Shown piece by piece: positions 42,557-56,604 of a DNA stretch of 64,000 nt (its first letter is position 1; each line of letters opens with the position of its first letter). The DNA comes from Salvia splendens (Eukaryota; Streptophyta; Magnoliopsida; Lamiales; Lamiaceae): assembly GCF_004379255.2 (NCBI RefSeq), contig NC_056040.1, positions 496,001-560,000 of the forward strand, given 5' to 3'. Below the pieces are notes generated by a model. It saw only the letters and a program-made list of their open reading frames with translations. It ran no database searches and was not told the DNA's origin. The position numbers and the translations under genes are program-made.

Positions 42557-43249
42557 AAAGCAGACTTGATCACTTTCTCTATTAGTCCTGTTAAATACCC
42601 TCTCACATTTCCGCACGCCAAATGATAAACTTTGAAAAAATGTGAAGTCCGTATAACTTAGGTCAATCAAAACGTTACTCCTGAAAATATTGGTGATTTG
42701 CATATATTACTAGTGCATATAAACTTTACTTGTAATTTTACATCACATAAATAATTACTAGCATACTTTTAACAAAATTCAATAAATATCAAAGATGGTT
42801 TTATAATCATATGCATATGAATCTATGCCTATTTTATTATTATGTGATAAATCAATTCTAATATTTATCCAGAATTTCCAATAAATGTTTTTTCTTGATT
42901 TTAAATATTCTAAAATATTGCCACCACAGTAATCAAAGGTCATCAGCTATAAGTACACACTTTTCTACTGCCACCACCCTTCTCCATTCTAGCTCCCAAA
43001 CTGTTCTTCTGCTTAATCGCATATTTTCTGGATCAGGTATTGCTCACCGCCTTCTGATTTTCACCCGAATTATCTCTCCTTCTATAATTTTGGTGATTCT
43101 CTGTTTGAATTTGTCGGATTGTGGTCATGGGCTTTGGATCTCCACGATTTCATTGTTAGGGTTTTGGTTTTCCCTTTTTTTTATAATTTTTTTTTCGTTT
43201 CTGTTTTGTTAGATTAGGCGCTTTGCCGTGAAGGCGAGAAGGATTTCTG
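42557..43249 (+). promoter_or_regulatory. Upstream region and 5' leader of the E2 gene (left copy)
   Basis: About 700 bp of AT-rich DNA ending in a leader with an intron that starts after GGATCAG and ends in TTTGTTAG, 35 bp before the ATG. Same as 60720-61411 on the right. Confidence 0.5.
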
Positions 43250-43319
43250 ATGGCGTCGAAGAGGATACTGAAGGAGCTCAAGGATTTGCAGAAGGACCCT
43301 CCGACGTCTTGCAGCGCCG
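43250..43319 (+). CDS. First coding exon of ubiquitin-conjugating enzyme E2, cut off by the gap
   Basis: 70 nt identical to exon 1 of the complete gene at 61412 (MASKRILKELKDLQKDPPTS). Intron 1 follows and runs into the assembly gap, so the other exons are missing here. Probably not a separate gene. Confidence 0.85.
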
Positions 43320-43656
43320 GTATCTTCACCCGTTTCCCTCAATTAGTTAAAAACACAGTTATCTGGACTATTGTTTGGAAATTATTTGCTCGTTTCGCGT
43401 TTTAATTCTAATTTTGAGTGTCGTCTAGTGACTTCCGGAGGTGTATGGTAGAAATTAGGTTACAATCTCGGTTGTGAATGACCAAATGATCATGGGGGTT
43501 TGATGAACTGAGCTCAGGGTGTATATTATATGAGTCGGTTGGTTCTATTCGATCGAATGTTTGCTTGGGCAGCTTATAATGAGCTGCCAGACATTAGTTA
43601 GTCCTGATATGATTAAAATCGCTAGCTGGGATGCTTGTAGGCTGTGGATGTTTTTA

Positions 43657-43756
43657 NNNNNNNNNNNNNNNNNNNNNNNNNNNNNNNNNNNNNNNNNNNN
43701 NNNNNNNNNNNNNNNNNNNNNNNNNNNNNNNNNNNNNNNNNNNNNNNNNNNNNNNN
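43657..43756. other. Assembly gap of 100 N
   Basis: Exactly 100 N, the conventional placeholder for a gap of unknown size. Both flanks are the ends of the duplicated 18-kb segment, which suggests the true gap length is negative (an overlap). Confidence 0.98.
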
Positions 43757-46700
43757 GGTAAGGAAGCTCGGTAAGGAAAGCTCGGCGTTGAGCTGGAATG
43801 AGCCGAGAAGGAAGAGTTCGGTTGTAAGCCGAAGAAGGAGTCGGTTTGTAAGCCGAGAAGAGAGTTCGGTCTTGAACCGAGGAAGGAGTTCGGTCTTGAA
43901 CCGAGAAGGAAGAAGCAACCTAGCCGAACTAGCCGTTGGAGCAGCAGTTAGTTAGCTGAGATTTAGCGGTTATTCTTCTTGCTTTCTTGATTCTTCTTGT
44001 AGTTAGTTAGTAGCAGTTGCTACTTGATTATAGAGCTTTAAATAGCTCACCGTGTATGTAGTTTAGAGTAGAGTTTAATCAATAAAGAGTTTTCCAGTTT
44101 TCTCTCCAAGATTATCATCTTCAATACTCAAAGTGTGAGTGTGTGTGTTTTCTGCATTGTGTGATCTCATACAACAGTGAGTGTGTGTGTGATCATATTG
44201 AGTGTGTGAAAGCCTTGTGTGTGCCAATCCTAACAAGTGGCGCCGTCTGTGGGAAAGGGATTGAAGCTGATTTGCAGAGGATCAAACGGTTTCAGAGATG
44301 GCAGCAAGGCTTGATGCAGAAAAGTTCACAGGCAAGAATGATTATGGCCTGTGGAAGATGAAGATGAAGGCGGTTTTAATTCAACAAGGCTTGGCGGCAG
44401 TTCTTGCAAAACCAGAGGAGAAAGGAAAGGCTCCAGTGCTTGATGAAAAGCTCAGGCAAAGATGGAGGAAATGCAGCTCAAGGCACATTCTGCAGTGATT
44501 CTGTGCCTTGGAGATAAGGTCTTGAGGGAAGTTCAAGAAGCCAAGACTGCGGTGGAGATCTTGGACAAGTTAGATGAAGTTTACTTGGCCAAATCCTTGG
44601 CTAACCGGCTGTACCTCAAGAAGAGGCTGTATGCCTATAGTTTTTCTGGAGATAGGTCCATCATTGAGCAGCTAGAGGAGTTCAACAAGATCATTGATGA
44701 CCTGGGATCTGTTGATGTCAAGATCTCAGATGAGGATAAGGCCATTCTCACATTGAATGCCTTGCCTAGCTCGTATGACCAGCTAAGTGATGCAATTATC
44801 TATGGAAGAGATAAACCTATCACCTATGCAGAAGTCTATTCAGCCTTGATGGCCAAAGAACTCCAGAAGACAGCCAACAGAGGCTCTGCAAGCTCCAATG
44901 TTCAAGCTGCAGAGGCCTTGAATGTGAAGAAGTTCAAGAAGCAGAACTTCAAGAAGAAGTTTGAGGGCCCTAAACCCTCAAGTTCTGATGCTCAGAAGGA
45001 AACCAGAGCTTGCTATTGGTGCAAGAAACCTGGACATTTGAAGAAAGATTGTCATGCATGGAAGAGAAAGATGGCCTCTGAGGGACACAATCAATCTGAT
45101 TGTGTGGAGAGTGCTGATCCCCCGGCTCAACTCATGAATATCAGTGATAGTGGGGTCAGTCATAGGTGGATAATGGACTCGGGGTGCAGCTTCCATATGT
45201 GCCCCAATAGAAGCTGGTTTCATGATCTTCAAGAAGCATCGGGTACGGTTGTTCTTGGTAATAATCATATTTGTCAGATCAAAGGAATAGGGAAGGTAAA
45301 GCTAAGCCTACAAGATGGCTCTATAAAGATCCTAACTGGGGTGAGGTATATTCCAGAAGTAAAGAGGAACCTCATCTCATTGGGAATGCTGGAACAGAAA
45401 GGGTTCACCATATTGATGAGTCAAGGAAAATTGTTTGTGAAATCTGGAGATGCAGTGATGATGGAGGCTGACAGAGAGCATATTCTCTATTATCTGAAGG
45501 CTAAGGCTGTTGATGGAGAAAGCAATGCAGTGTCAGATGATTCCATAATGCTATGGCACAAGAGATTGGGCCACCCAGCTGAAGGAAGCTTGAAAGAACT
45601 CATCAAGAAGGGTCTGATCTCTGGAGATTTCAAAAGATGGACCCCTGTGAGCAATGTATACTTGGAAAGGCTAAGAAGGCACCCTATCCTACAGGTATTC
45701 ACTCTTCCACAGCCCCTTTAGACTACATACATAGTGATCTTTGGGGGCTTCACCGGTGTGTTCAATTGGTGGAGGAAAGTATTATCTAGCTATCATTGAT
45801 GACTATACAAGGAAGTTGTGGGTATATATTCTTAAAGAAAAATCTGAAACACTCACAAAGTTCAAAATATGGTGTAAGGAGGTTGAGCTAGAGAAGGGTA
45901 GAAGTGTTAAATGCTTAAGGACAGACAATGGCCTAGAGTTCTTGTCTGCTGAGTTTGATCTGTTTTGTAAAGAGAAGGGTATGAAGAGGCACCGGACTGT
46001 TCCTGGTAATCCTCAGCAAAATGGTGTTGTGGAAAGGATGAATAGGACAATCCTAGAGAGGGTGAGGTGCCTACTTCTTGGGTCTGGTTTGAGCAGCAGA
46101 TTCTGGGGTGAGGCTGTGTATACGGCAGCCTATCTCATCAATAAATGCCCATCTACTGCCCTGAAATCTGAAACTCCTGATTACATGTGGTATGGAGCTC
46201 ATAGTGACTACTCAAAATACAAGGTGTTTGGGTGTGTGGCCTATGCTCATGCTAGGCAAAGTAAGCTTGAAGCTAGGGCTCTGAAATGTATCTTGCTGGG
46301 GTATCAGAGGGTGTTTAAGGGGTATAGGCTCTGGTGTATTGAGCCCGGTAAGCAGAAGGTCTTGGTGAGTAGGGATGTGGTGTTCTTGGAGGATCAGATG
46401 CCATGAACTGAAAGATAAGCTGGACTCCAGTGAAGATGAGGGTGATTTCTTCAAGGTGGAGCCTGTGGGGGTTGGCCTAGGAGCAGGTGGAGTTATTGAC
46501 TCAGGGAGTGAGTCTGATTCAGATAAAGAAGAGGCTCCAACTCAGGGCAACCAGGCTGGTGAGTCTATATCAGACTCTATCAGAGACTATCAGCTTACAA
46601 GGGACAGAGTTAGAAGAGAAACAAGGCCACCAACAAAGTTCTCTGATGTTGTGTATTATGCTCTGTGTGCAGCTGAAAGTATTGATGGTGCAGATCCACT

Positions 46701-47736
46701 CACATATAAAGAAGCTATGCAGAGCAAAGATAGAGAAAGATGGATTGAAGCCATGAATGAGGAAATAGAGTCTTTACTCAAGAACAAAACATGGATTTTG
46801 GTGGACAAATCCAAGCTGAATACAGATGGAAAGGAGAGGATGCTGATCAGTTGCAAGTGGTTGTTTAAAAAGAAGGTAGAAACCACTGATAAAGACAGAG
46901 TCAGGTTCAAGGCAAGGCTGGTGGCTAGAGGCTTTACACAGCAGGAGGGAATCGATTTCAATGAAGTGTTTGCACCTGTTGTGAAGGTGTTTAAGATTAA
47001 CACCTTGCACAATCCGGCTGACATGCTAACAAAGTCTCTAGGTAGAGACAAGTTTGAACATTGCAAGAAATTGATCAATGTTTGTGCAAGAACTGAGATG
47101 AGCCCTCAGGTGGAGAATTGTAATAATGGAGTGCTCATTTCAGTTGGAAGAAGCTCGGCTAGAAAGGAGTTCGGTAAGCTCGGCTTACCGAGCTGGAACT
47201 AGCCTGGAACTAGCCGAGAAGAAGAAGGCAGAAGTCGGTAAGCTCAGCGGTAAGGAAGCTCGGTAAGGAAGCTCGGTAAGGAAGCTCGGCGTTGAGCTGG
47301 AATGAGCCGAGAAGGAAGAGTTCGGTTGTAAGCCGAGAAGGAGTTCGGTTGTAAGCCGAGAAGAGAGTTCGGTCTTGAACTGAGGAAGGAGTTCGGTCTT
47401 GAACCGAGAAGGAAGAAGCAACCTAGCCGAACTAGCCGTTGGAGCAGCAGTTAGTTAGCTGAGATTTAGCGGTTATTCTTCTTGCTTTCTTGATTCTTTT
47501 GTAGTTAGTTAGTAGCAGTTGCTACTTGATTATAGAGCTTTAAATAGCTCACCGTGTATGTAGTTTAGAGTAGAGTTTAATCAATAAAGAGTTTTCCAGT
47601 TTTCTCTCCAAGATTATCATCTTCAATACTCAAAGTGTGAGTGTGTGTTTTTCTGCATTGTGTGATCTCATACAACAGTGAGTGTGTGTGTGATCATATT
47701 GAGTGTGTGAAAGCCTTGTGTGTGCGAATCCTAACA
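43757..47736 (+). mobile_element. Copia element, right copy, 5' LTR truncated by the gap
   Basis: The same insertion as 25435-29561: partial 5' LTR 43757-44235, primer site at 44238, 3' LTR 47119-47736 followed by TCCTC and AIR12 at the same distance. A second independent insertion at an identical base is not plausible. Confidence 0.92.
44298..47202 (+). pseudogene. Copia polyprotein, frameshifted right copy
   Basis: Same 968-residue polyprotein as at 26119, broken by single-base indels near 44,450, 45,633, 45,750 and 46,405. The RT/RNase H deletion is the same. At two places it is closer to the copia consensus than the left copy (FKGYRLW near 46,315 and DFNEVFAP near 46,960), so both copies contain errors. 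Confidence 0.88.
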
Positions 47737-47773
47737 TCCTCAAAACCACCAATATCCTCCTCCTCCACTAATC

Positions 47774-48510
47774 ATGGCGTTCACCTCCGCCTCCCTCCTC
47801 CTCCTCGCCGCCGTCTCCCTCCTCTTCCTCCCTCCGGCGAGGCCACAATCATGCAAATCCCAAACATTCTCCGACGCCAACACCAATTCGCCAACTGCGC
47901 CGACCTCCCCACCCTCAACGCCGCCCTCCACTGGACCTACGACCACGCCACGAGACCCGGCCCCAAGCTGAGCGTCGCGTTCGTCGCCCCTCCGGCCCGG
48001 CCCGGCGGCTGGGTCGCGTGGGCCCTCAACCCACGGGCTCCGGCATGGTCGGAGCCCAGGCGCTCGTCGCCTTCTCCGGAGACGGCGGCGCCGCCTCCGT
48101 GAAGACGTACAACATCTCCTCGTACGGCCCGATCGCCGAGTCGGAGATCGCGTACGCCGTCACGGGGAGGCGGGCGGAGCACTCCGGCGGCGTGATCAGG
48201 CTGTTCGCCACGCTGGAGCTGCCGACGGGGAGCGGCGGCAGGGCGATCAACCAGGTGTGGCAGGTCGCGCGGCGGTGAAGGGCGGCGTTCCGGTGAAGCA
48301 TGAGTTCTCGGCGCAGAATCTGAATTCGATGGGGTCTTTGCTGTTGACTGCGGCGGAGGGCGGTGGATCGATGCCGGCGCCGGCCGGCGCCGGGGAAGTG
48401 GCGGTGGTGGGCCAACTCCCAGCATTCCTAGAGGGAATGGCGGTGGGAGGAATCACGGCGGCGGTGGCTTTTTTTGGATGGTGCTTCTAGGGGTATTTTT
48501 GGTATTTTGA
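47774..48510 (+). pseudogene. AIR12: AIR12-like gene, frameshifted right copy
   Basis: Same gene as 29600-30340, four bases shorter, with losses in short homopolymers near 47,885, 48,032 and 48,267 and a changed GC-rich stretch near 48,385. I regard it as the same locus read with errors. Confidence 0.88.
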
Positions 48511-49017
48511 AAATTATGCATTTAATTCAAATTCACTAGTATTGTAGTTGTTGTTACCACTGCCTTTATTCTTTTTTATTATTAAATCGAATTTTGTTGT
48601 TGAGATGTCTCATTATATATTAGTGCATGCATGTTGCATTGTACACTAAAGAAAGGATTATAATATTTGCAATCTTAAACATTAATCAATCTTCTTAAAA
48701 TTTAACTTTTTATTGAACACAAACCTTTTTTGGAACAATAGAAATCATACCCCTTGATGTGACTTTTTTTTTTATCAAAAGTAGGCTGAGACTTAAAGAA
48801 GGAAGAATGAAAGAAAAAAAAAAGAAAAACTAACACACTAAAACTGCTAACAACATTTCCATATAAAATTATGCTTGAAGATTGACGAGTCTGCATCATG
48901 GAATCAAACCTATTCCAAATTTCTACCTAACTAATTCCTATATAATCTATTTAAGCTATGGTTGTACAATCCATCTTAGCTTAACTTTTAGTAGCCTAAA
49001 AGAATGTTTGTCGTTAC

Positions 49018-51358
49018 TGTTGAAAAGTAAAATGCGGAAAATAAAAGACACTAGAGAACTTTTGAAGACTACATTTTGATTGATTTGAATTTTTGTTGGA
49101 TACATTGTACATCTCTATTTATAGGACTAGAGAAGTAAATGTGCCTAGGTACTAATGAACTTGGGACTCTAACATATTAATGATATATTTATTCCCTAGA
49201 GTCTCCAAAGGTACTCTTTCCCAAAATATTGATACTCTCAAATTATCTATTTCCAACACTCCCCCTCAAGTTAAGTATCGAGTTTTTTTCGAGACTTAAC
49301 TTGCACGATCTTCACTTTGATAAATAGTTTATACTCGTATTCAGGAGTCCTTCACTTTTCATTGACAGTTTATGCTCGTATCATAGAGCTTCTTCAATTC
49401 ATCATTGATAGTTTATACTTTTATCAAAGAGTTTTTTTCCATTGAAAGTTTAGGCTCTTATCAAGGAGCTCTTCATCATTGAAAGTTTAGACTCATTTCA
49501 AGGAGTTTCTTTAATTTTCTGTTGACAGTTTTAACTCGTGCTATAGAGCTCTTCAATTTTTTGATTGACAGTTTTAACTCGTGTCAAGGAGCTAATCTAG
49601 ACATTTTTTACTCATGTCCGGGAGCCATCTTAGATAGTTTCAGCTCATATCCAGGAGCCACTTAGATAGTTTTAGCTCGTATCTAGGAGTCTTCTTATTT
49701 TTTCTGACTGACAGTTTTTACTCGTGTCGAGGAGCTTACTCATCTTTGGACTGAATTTAATGAAGCCCAAAACTTCATTTTGGAATGGCATTCTCGGCCC
49801 ATTCCGCTCAAACTATGAGCCCATATTCTCTCTTTTCAATTTTTAACTTTCTTGAGCCCAACACTAGCCCATTTTGCCCATGTTTCTTCTTTATGTGAAA
49901 ACCCTATATTGAGGGACAATCAAACGATGCCTCCTTTTCTCTTCTGTTCCTCTTCTCGCCGACAACTTGTCCAGCGGCGCCAACTCCGACGAGTAATCGC
50001 CATATACTTCTGGTTGGATCCACCCTTTGCACGGAGAGACATCTCGACGAGCTTTTGCTCTCGCCCTCTCAACGTTTGTTCTTCTCATTCCTCCGATGTC
50101 GGCTTCTTGTGCCGAACAACTCTTCTCCAGCCTTGCCGGTTGCGGTCTTTCTGCTGCCTTTACCGTCAGCAGCTCTTCTCGGTCGCTCAATCTTCTCCAG
50201 ACATGCCGGTTCCACCACCTGCTCTCTTTCCTACTTCCGACGAGGCCGCCTCCTTCTGGTTTCTCTGTGTGCTGTGGTAGTCCTCTCCCCTCGGCCGGAC
50301 AAACTGAGGACTCCTTCTTATCTTGACATCAGCCTTCTTCTCTCGGGCGAGGTTTCTCGAGGTTTGCCACTGGCCTTTCATCTTCTCACCATAACGGTGG
50401 ATCGCATGCGGCCCCTCTGGCCTTCCCTTACGCCCAATCTTCTTTCTTGGTTGGAATCATCCGGCTGTGGCAGTTCTCTCCCCCTCGGCTGGATGATTCC
50501 TTACTAAATTTGCTTCTGATTTCTTCAAACTCTTCCTCAGTAGGAATCAGCTTCCACTTGAAACGTTCCGTGCATTGCACACTCCATAGGTCAACCAAAG
50601 CATTACCACTTATTGATTGCCTTTTCCTTTTAGATTGATGGCTCTTCTTCATGTCAGCATCTGTCACTGTAGTTCTGATATGGCTTACGAGGGCCATGAT
50701 GCTGCTCCTTCATGTCAGCGTCTTGGCTACCACCGCCGTTCGCTGCTGCTGGCGCCGTGACGCTGTTTCTGTCGGATCTTGCTATGTCATCATTTTGTTG
50801 GTGAAGAACTTCCTCTTGTTGCTGTTGATCTGGTGGCAGCAAACTTAGCCGCTCCAGAGTCAGATTTAGCAGTTGATGAAGCACGGAAGGATCCAAGTTG
50901 GGGGAAGTTGCATCTGAGTTTTCCCAGTGTCTGAAATTTCTTCTGTTCTTGGAGGTTGTCGTCCTGGAATTCCTGAAGACTGGAGTGGTGCGGACATAGG
51001 TGAGTTTCAGCATCTTGCTAACTGCAGAGCCTTCTCTTCCTTTATGTTTTTCTAATAGACTTCTTTTTCTTTCTTTCTTTTTTTTTTTTTTTTGGTAGAG
51101 ACAGATCGATCCATGTGATCGAACCTGCTCTGATACCATGTTTGAAAAGTAAAATGCGGAACTTTTGAAGACTACATTTTGATTGATTTGAATTTTTGTT
51201 GGATACATGTACATCTCTATTTATAGGACTAGAGAAGTAAATGTGCCTAGGTACTAAGAACTTGGGACTCTAACATATTAATGATATATTTATTCCCTAG
51301 AGTCTCAAAGGTACTCTTTCCCAAAATATTGATACTCTCAAATTATCTATTTCCAACA
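49018..51358 (-). mobile_element. Small LTR retroelement, right copy
   Basis: Same insertion as 30848-33195, with the same GTTAC duplication context; an extra T separates the LTR end from GTTAC at 51,359. The internal poly-T run is seven or so bases shorter than in the left copy, as expected for homopolymer length error. It carries the same MBD-like fragment (50428-50697, minus). Confidence 0.9.
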
Positions 51359-51581
51359 TGTTACAAACTATCCAATCAACAATACAACGTGTCACCAGCC
51401 AATTATTGAGAAGTGGGGAAAACAAGAAAATGTATTTTAAAGTTTATAAAAGAGGGTACAAAGTCCATGCCACATTACATATATGAATATTTTTAAAATT
51501 AAGCTAGCTACAACTAGAAATGCAATTAATATTAATTGTGGAATTTCACCAAAATAAATAACGAAGATTATTTTTTCATTT

Positions 51582-53130
51582 TTACTTTCTAGTTTGATTT
51601 CTCCTACGTAGAACGATAATCCAAGTGATTGCTTCCAATAATATAGCCAATTCCTCCTAACGGCAATCACCACAATGTAGGTAGTTCTCCACTTTTCTTG
51701 AGGCTTCAATATGTCAAGCCTTTGAACACATTGGTGATGCCGAGCGCAACTATCGTGTACCCGATTACGTGGTGATATATGTTCCCAATATGACCTATAC
51801 TTGTGGTCTTTTTCTGGTCTCAAAACTAATGCAAACATCTGGCAAAACGAGCATGATTTTCAAGTCCTTGCATGTCCATTTTTTAATAACAGGCATGGCT
51901 AATTAAAACCAACAACATTGTTATAAACGTAGTCGACCTGTAGAGTAGCTAGGGCAAATAGGGTAATGCCAATATTGCGATTGGAAAGAATGTGTGATGC
52001 CTTTCGATTCACCACCAAGCTTGAGGCCTGTGCCCCCAACCGGCCACCCCGATGCCATAGGCCCGAAACTTGGCAAGAAACATGGAGGTAGAACCACGCC
52101 GGATTGGCTGACGGAAATACACGCAAATACCTAGCTATCACGATACCCGCCGGAAACATAAAGCCCCAGCTTATAACATTTAGCAGCCCATGGATCTGAA
52201 CCAACATTCATAATGTCATAACTCATCATTCAATCTCACCAATTGATCTTCTAGTATTCCATATTAAAGTTAGATCATAGCCAAATATAACTTGGAAATT
52301 TACTCATTTTTTTTCATATTAAATAAACACATGACAATAATATATTGCGAAAAAAATCCCTCTATTCTGTTACTTACTTGTTTCATTTGGAGAAATCAAT
52401 TTATACTAAATTAATGCGCTAATCACACACATTTACATTATAATCAACATGTATAAAAGAAAAATAATTGAGTCGTGCATCGTCAGTAAAAACTCACATT
52501 TCTCTTTCTACTCCTCCCATTGCCACCGCCGGCTCCGGCGGAAGCCGCGGTCCCCCTCACCAAATCAAGTCTCCCTTTCGCCATCAAATTATCCGGCTCG
52601 GACGCGTGTTCGAGCGGGGTCTCCCCCCTCGACGTCGCTCCCCACCTGCCACACATGGTTCACCACCGCGATCCCCCTTCTCCGGAAGCACCAGCCTCGC
52701 AAACAGCGTCATCACACCCTCCACCGAACTCTGCCACCGTCTCATTCAACCGCGAACCACAGAGCGTCGGTCGGTGCCGCCAGCGCGTAGTCGGAGACGT
52801 TGAACGTCTTGACCGTCATCCCGCCCCGGCGCCCACGAAAGCGGCGAGTGCCTGAGAGCCCCTCATGCCGGAGCCCGAGGGGTTGATGGCCCACGAGATC
52901 CACCCCTTGGGCCCGGCCGGAGGGGCGACGAAGGAGAGGGAGAGGGCAGCCTGGGCCGGGTCGTAGGCCCAGTGGAGGGATGCGCCGAGGGCCGGGAGGG
53001 TCGGCGCAGAAGGGGTAGGTTTTGTTGCTGGAGAATTGGTGGGAAGAGCACGGCGGCGCGGGGTGGGAGGGTGGGAGGAGGGAGAAGAGGGAGAGGAGGA
53101 GGAGAGAGCGGGGAGGAGTGGGGAAGCCAT
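51582..53130 (-). pseudogene. Cytochrome b561/DOMON gene, frameshifted right copy
   Basis: Same gene as 33417-34958 with start ATG at 53130. Indels break all three exons (for example near 52,990, 52,745, 52,055 and 51,716). The break near the C-terminus after TYIVVIAV is shared with the left copy. Confidence 0.88.
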
Positions 53131-54441
53131 TGGTGGGCGGAGGAAGGCATGGTGGCGGAGTTATGTATGTATATATAGAGAGAGCGGCGGAGATGGCGAT
53201 GGAGTCTAGATGATCCAAAACTTCGTCGAGGGGCGGCTATGGTGGTGGGATTTTTGTGGATGTTGGATTTTGTGTGCGTGGTGGCGAATATTTATATGCA
53301 CTGAGATAGTAGTATATAGTTTAAGTAATGAAAAAAATGAATACTAAGTTTGGTCGTTATTGTATGAGGATGATGTTTTCTCGGACAAATGCGAGGTGAG
53401 CTTGCGAGCCGATGCACAAAATGAATAATGACACAAATATGTATCAACGGAGTTGTCGATAATTAGGAGAGTAGTGCCATGTTTGATATCTATGGTAAAT
53501 CTATTACTATAAGATTAATATAATGCATCCATCTGAATAGTAAAACTTGATCGTTTTGTGAGAACTATTAATTATGTTTTTTTTACTATTTTTTTCTCGA
53601 AATATTTATAGAGGTAAATATACTAGTGTATAAATAGAATATTTTTAAAATTATATCATGATATTTTCTTTTTCTATTGAATAATCTTTTATGGCCAAAT
53701 TTCTTTATTCTTTAATTTTTTATACTCACTATATGCGTTCTTCCCTCGATCAATCTTTTATAGCCAAATTTCTTCTCGACCCTTATGTGTGTCTCCACCT
53801 ATGCTCACGATCCCCTAGCCCGACTTCAAGGTGGCTAAGGGCATTAGTATCGACTACAATCTACATAGGAAGGATGTAGGTGGATAAGTCAGTAGTAGTA
53901 GTGATCACAACGACATTATGGGCCGATTCGATATGGGCATCAGTGATTTGGGGATGCGACAATAGTTCAATTTTGGATTGATCCATATGTTTTTGCCCTT
54001 ATTTCTAATTTCTAATTATTATATAAAAATAAAGCCATACTATTATCAGGTTATATAGGTGGTGTGCCGAAATAAATAAAATATTTATCCGTTTAAAAAT
54101 AAAATACTACTGTACATTATTTATAAAACCATTAAAGTTTAAAACCCTACCACTCTCCGCCTACCAATCAAAATCTCGCCGCCTCCTCCGCTCCTCCGCC
54201 GCCGCTCTCTCTCGCAAGTTAACCACCTGAGTGGAACGACTGCTTCAGCCGATTTCAAATAAACTGCAATGCAGCTGCGCTGCTCCTCTCAAAGCGCAAA
54301 TTATCCCGTCGGATTCGGAGCTACAGCCACCGCGCGCTCCCGGCGAATCAAGTGAAATCGCGTTTTATTCCTCATATCAATTCTCCTTTAGCTATCATTT
54401 TCTTCATATCAACCGCCAATTACCCTCGCAAATTTACTGTA
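53131..54441. other. Divergent intergenic region, right copy
   Basis: Repeat of 34959-36267; no additional feature. Confidence 0.5.
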
Positions 54442-56313
54442 ATGGCGTCGGCTATCGGATGCTATTCTCTCAATGCTAACCATCGAGGTATCGGATGCTA
54501 TTATAATTTGGATTTTCACTATGCAAAGTCACTATCATTCTCAATAATGGTGCAATCCGTATTCTGTAATTTCGACGTTGAAATCGGAAGCAAAATAACT
54601 GTTTTGGTGTGAAACTGTAGCTTTGAAGAGTATTTTTTAGATTCAAACTCCATTTTTTTGGTGCTGAAAGAAGATTCATATACTGAATCTAATGTTGTCA
54701 TTTGTTGTTATTTTAGTTTTTAATTCGTACTTTGTCAACAAGTAACATTGTTTATCTTGTTTTTCCATCCTGTTTCTTTTGGCTTGTATGTATATGATCT
54801 TTTGTGTTAAATATACAAAGATTAATGGTTGAACTGGAAACATAATGACATATTATACTATAAATTAATTGAAGAAAATGAAATTATGTTGGGGAAGTAC
54901 TGTTCAAAGCTCAAATTGGCTTTTTAAAGGGAGATTTTGATCACTTAGATACGTTTTGCTTTCAAAGAGATATGTTATTGCTTGGTTAGGAATTCAGCTT
55001 GTGAAATGTCCCATTTAATGCCAAAAAAAACGCAAAGACACATACAATCTCCCAGAAGTTGATGCTTTTAGATGTAGTCGTGTCTTATTCAGATAGATAA
55101 TGTGATTTTATCGTAGCTCTGCTTGATTTCTTTGAGGAGGAATGATGTCGCGTGGTATTGATGCCAGTTTTTACTACTATGATGCAGGAAGGATCCCAAA
55201 ATGGAGCTCACCTAGAGCAGCTGTAATCCCCAATTTTCATCTTCCAATGCGTAGTTATGAAGTTAAAAACAGGTTTCCTCTTTAAATAACTTTTTCATCA
55301 CAGTTATTGTACTTTTTTCGGTATAAAGATTTTATACTGATGTCAATGTTGAAGCAAGATGTGAACTTTCCATATGCAGGACTAATGTTGATGACATAAA
55401 GTCGCTTAGGTTGATCACCGCCATCAAAACACCTTATTTGCCGGATGGTAGATTCGACCTCGAGGCCTACGATGCTTCGATGAATGAGCAGATCAACGAT
55501 GGTGTAGAGGGTGTGATCGTTGGAGGCACGACTGGCGAAGGCCAGCTGATGAGCTGGGATGAGCACATCATGCTCATCGGCCACACAGTGAACTGTTATG
55601 GTGGATCCATCAAAGTAATCGGCAACACAGGAAGCAACTCGACTCGGGAAGCAATCCATGCTACTGAACAGGGCTTTGCCGTTGGGATGCATGCAGCCCT
55701 TCACATCAATCCCTACTACGGTAAGACCTCCTTGGATGGTTTGATCTCTCATTTCAGTAACGTGCTTCCCATGGGCCCCACGATCGTGTACAACGTGCCA
55801 TCCAGGACGGGCCAAGACATTCCCCCCCATGTGATCAAGGAGATAGCAAAGAGCCCCAACTTGGCTGGTGTCAAGGAATGTGTTGGACACAGCAGAGTGG
55901 AGCATTACACGAGCAACGGGGTGGTTGTGTGGAGTGGGAACGACAATGAATGCCATGACTCGAGATGGGATTATGGGGCTACCGGAGTAATCTCAGTTGT
56001 GAGCAACTTGGTTCCTGGTCTGATGAGGGATCTGATGTTTGCCGGAAAGAACTCATCACTGAATGCAAAACTTATGCCTCTGATTGAGTGGCTTTTCGTG
56101 GAACCTAACCCCATCGGGCTAAACACAGCCCTAGCTCAGCTCGGGGTGGTGAGGCCGGTTTTCCGGTTGCCGTATGTGCCCCTTCCTTTATCCAAGAGGG
56201 TGGAGTTTGTGAACATAGTGAATCAGATTGGAAGGGAGAATTTTGTTGGGAAGAAAGATGTCAAGGTCAGGGTTCTTGATGATGATGACTTCATTCTGAT
56301 TGATCGTTACTAG
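54442..56313 (+). CDS. DHDPS: 4-hydroxy-tetrahydrodipicolinate synthase (DHDPS), intact copy
   Basis: Exons 54442-54487, 55188-55272 and 55380-56313 with GT-AG introns and matching phase; 1,065 nt, 354 residues, normal for plant DHDPS. The enzyme condenses pyruvate with aspartate semialdehyde, the first committed step of lysine synthesis in plastids, and is feedback-inhibited by lysine. The N-terminus ([15 protein letters not shown]...) is a likely transit peptide. The barrel starts near [19 protein letters not shown]. Visible active-site residues are the Thr pair in VGGTTGEG, Tyr in NPYYGK, Tyr and Arg in [10 protein letters not shown], and the Schiff-base Lys in LAGVKECVG. The first exon is only 15 codons plus one base, so the short exon and the ATG choice rest on the splice fit. 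Use this copy for the protein. Confidence 0.94.
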
Positions 56314-56601
56314 AGCTTTCGAGTCAGTGTGGGCCCGGCCCAAACCCGTTGTGCCTACTGTGGTAGTCGGGCCAAGTTTTTATTGATTTTTCAACCATGT
56401 TTTGTGTTTGTATGGTTTGTTGAGATTCAGTCTTGTGCTTGGATTTCATTGGTGAAGTGACACGCTATAGGAAGTGAAGGACTTCTTATTTGTCATTTAT
56501 ATCTTTGATATGTTTATCATACAAGCAATAAATACATCATAGATGCATTTGGTGACTATAGATTTACTTGAACAAATGAAAGAAGAAAAAAAATAGAGTG
56601 T
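56314..56601. other. DHDPS 3' flank
   Basis: Holds the presumed 3' UTR; AATAAA occurs near 56,527. Repeated at 38138-38426. Confidence 0.5.
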
Positions 56602-56604
56602 TTA

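Larger units (their letters stand above)
25578..43656 (+). repeat. Left copy of an 18-kb duplicated segment ending at the assembly gap
   Basis: Matches 43757-61818 in order and orientation along its whole length (18,079 versus 18,062 bp). Differences are mostly single-base indels in homopolymers, with a few substitutions (for example A at 28723 versus G at 46900). It ends exactly at the first N. Confidence 0.95.
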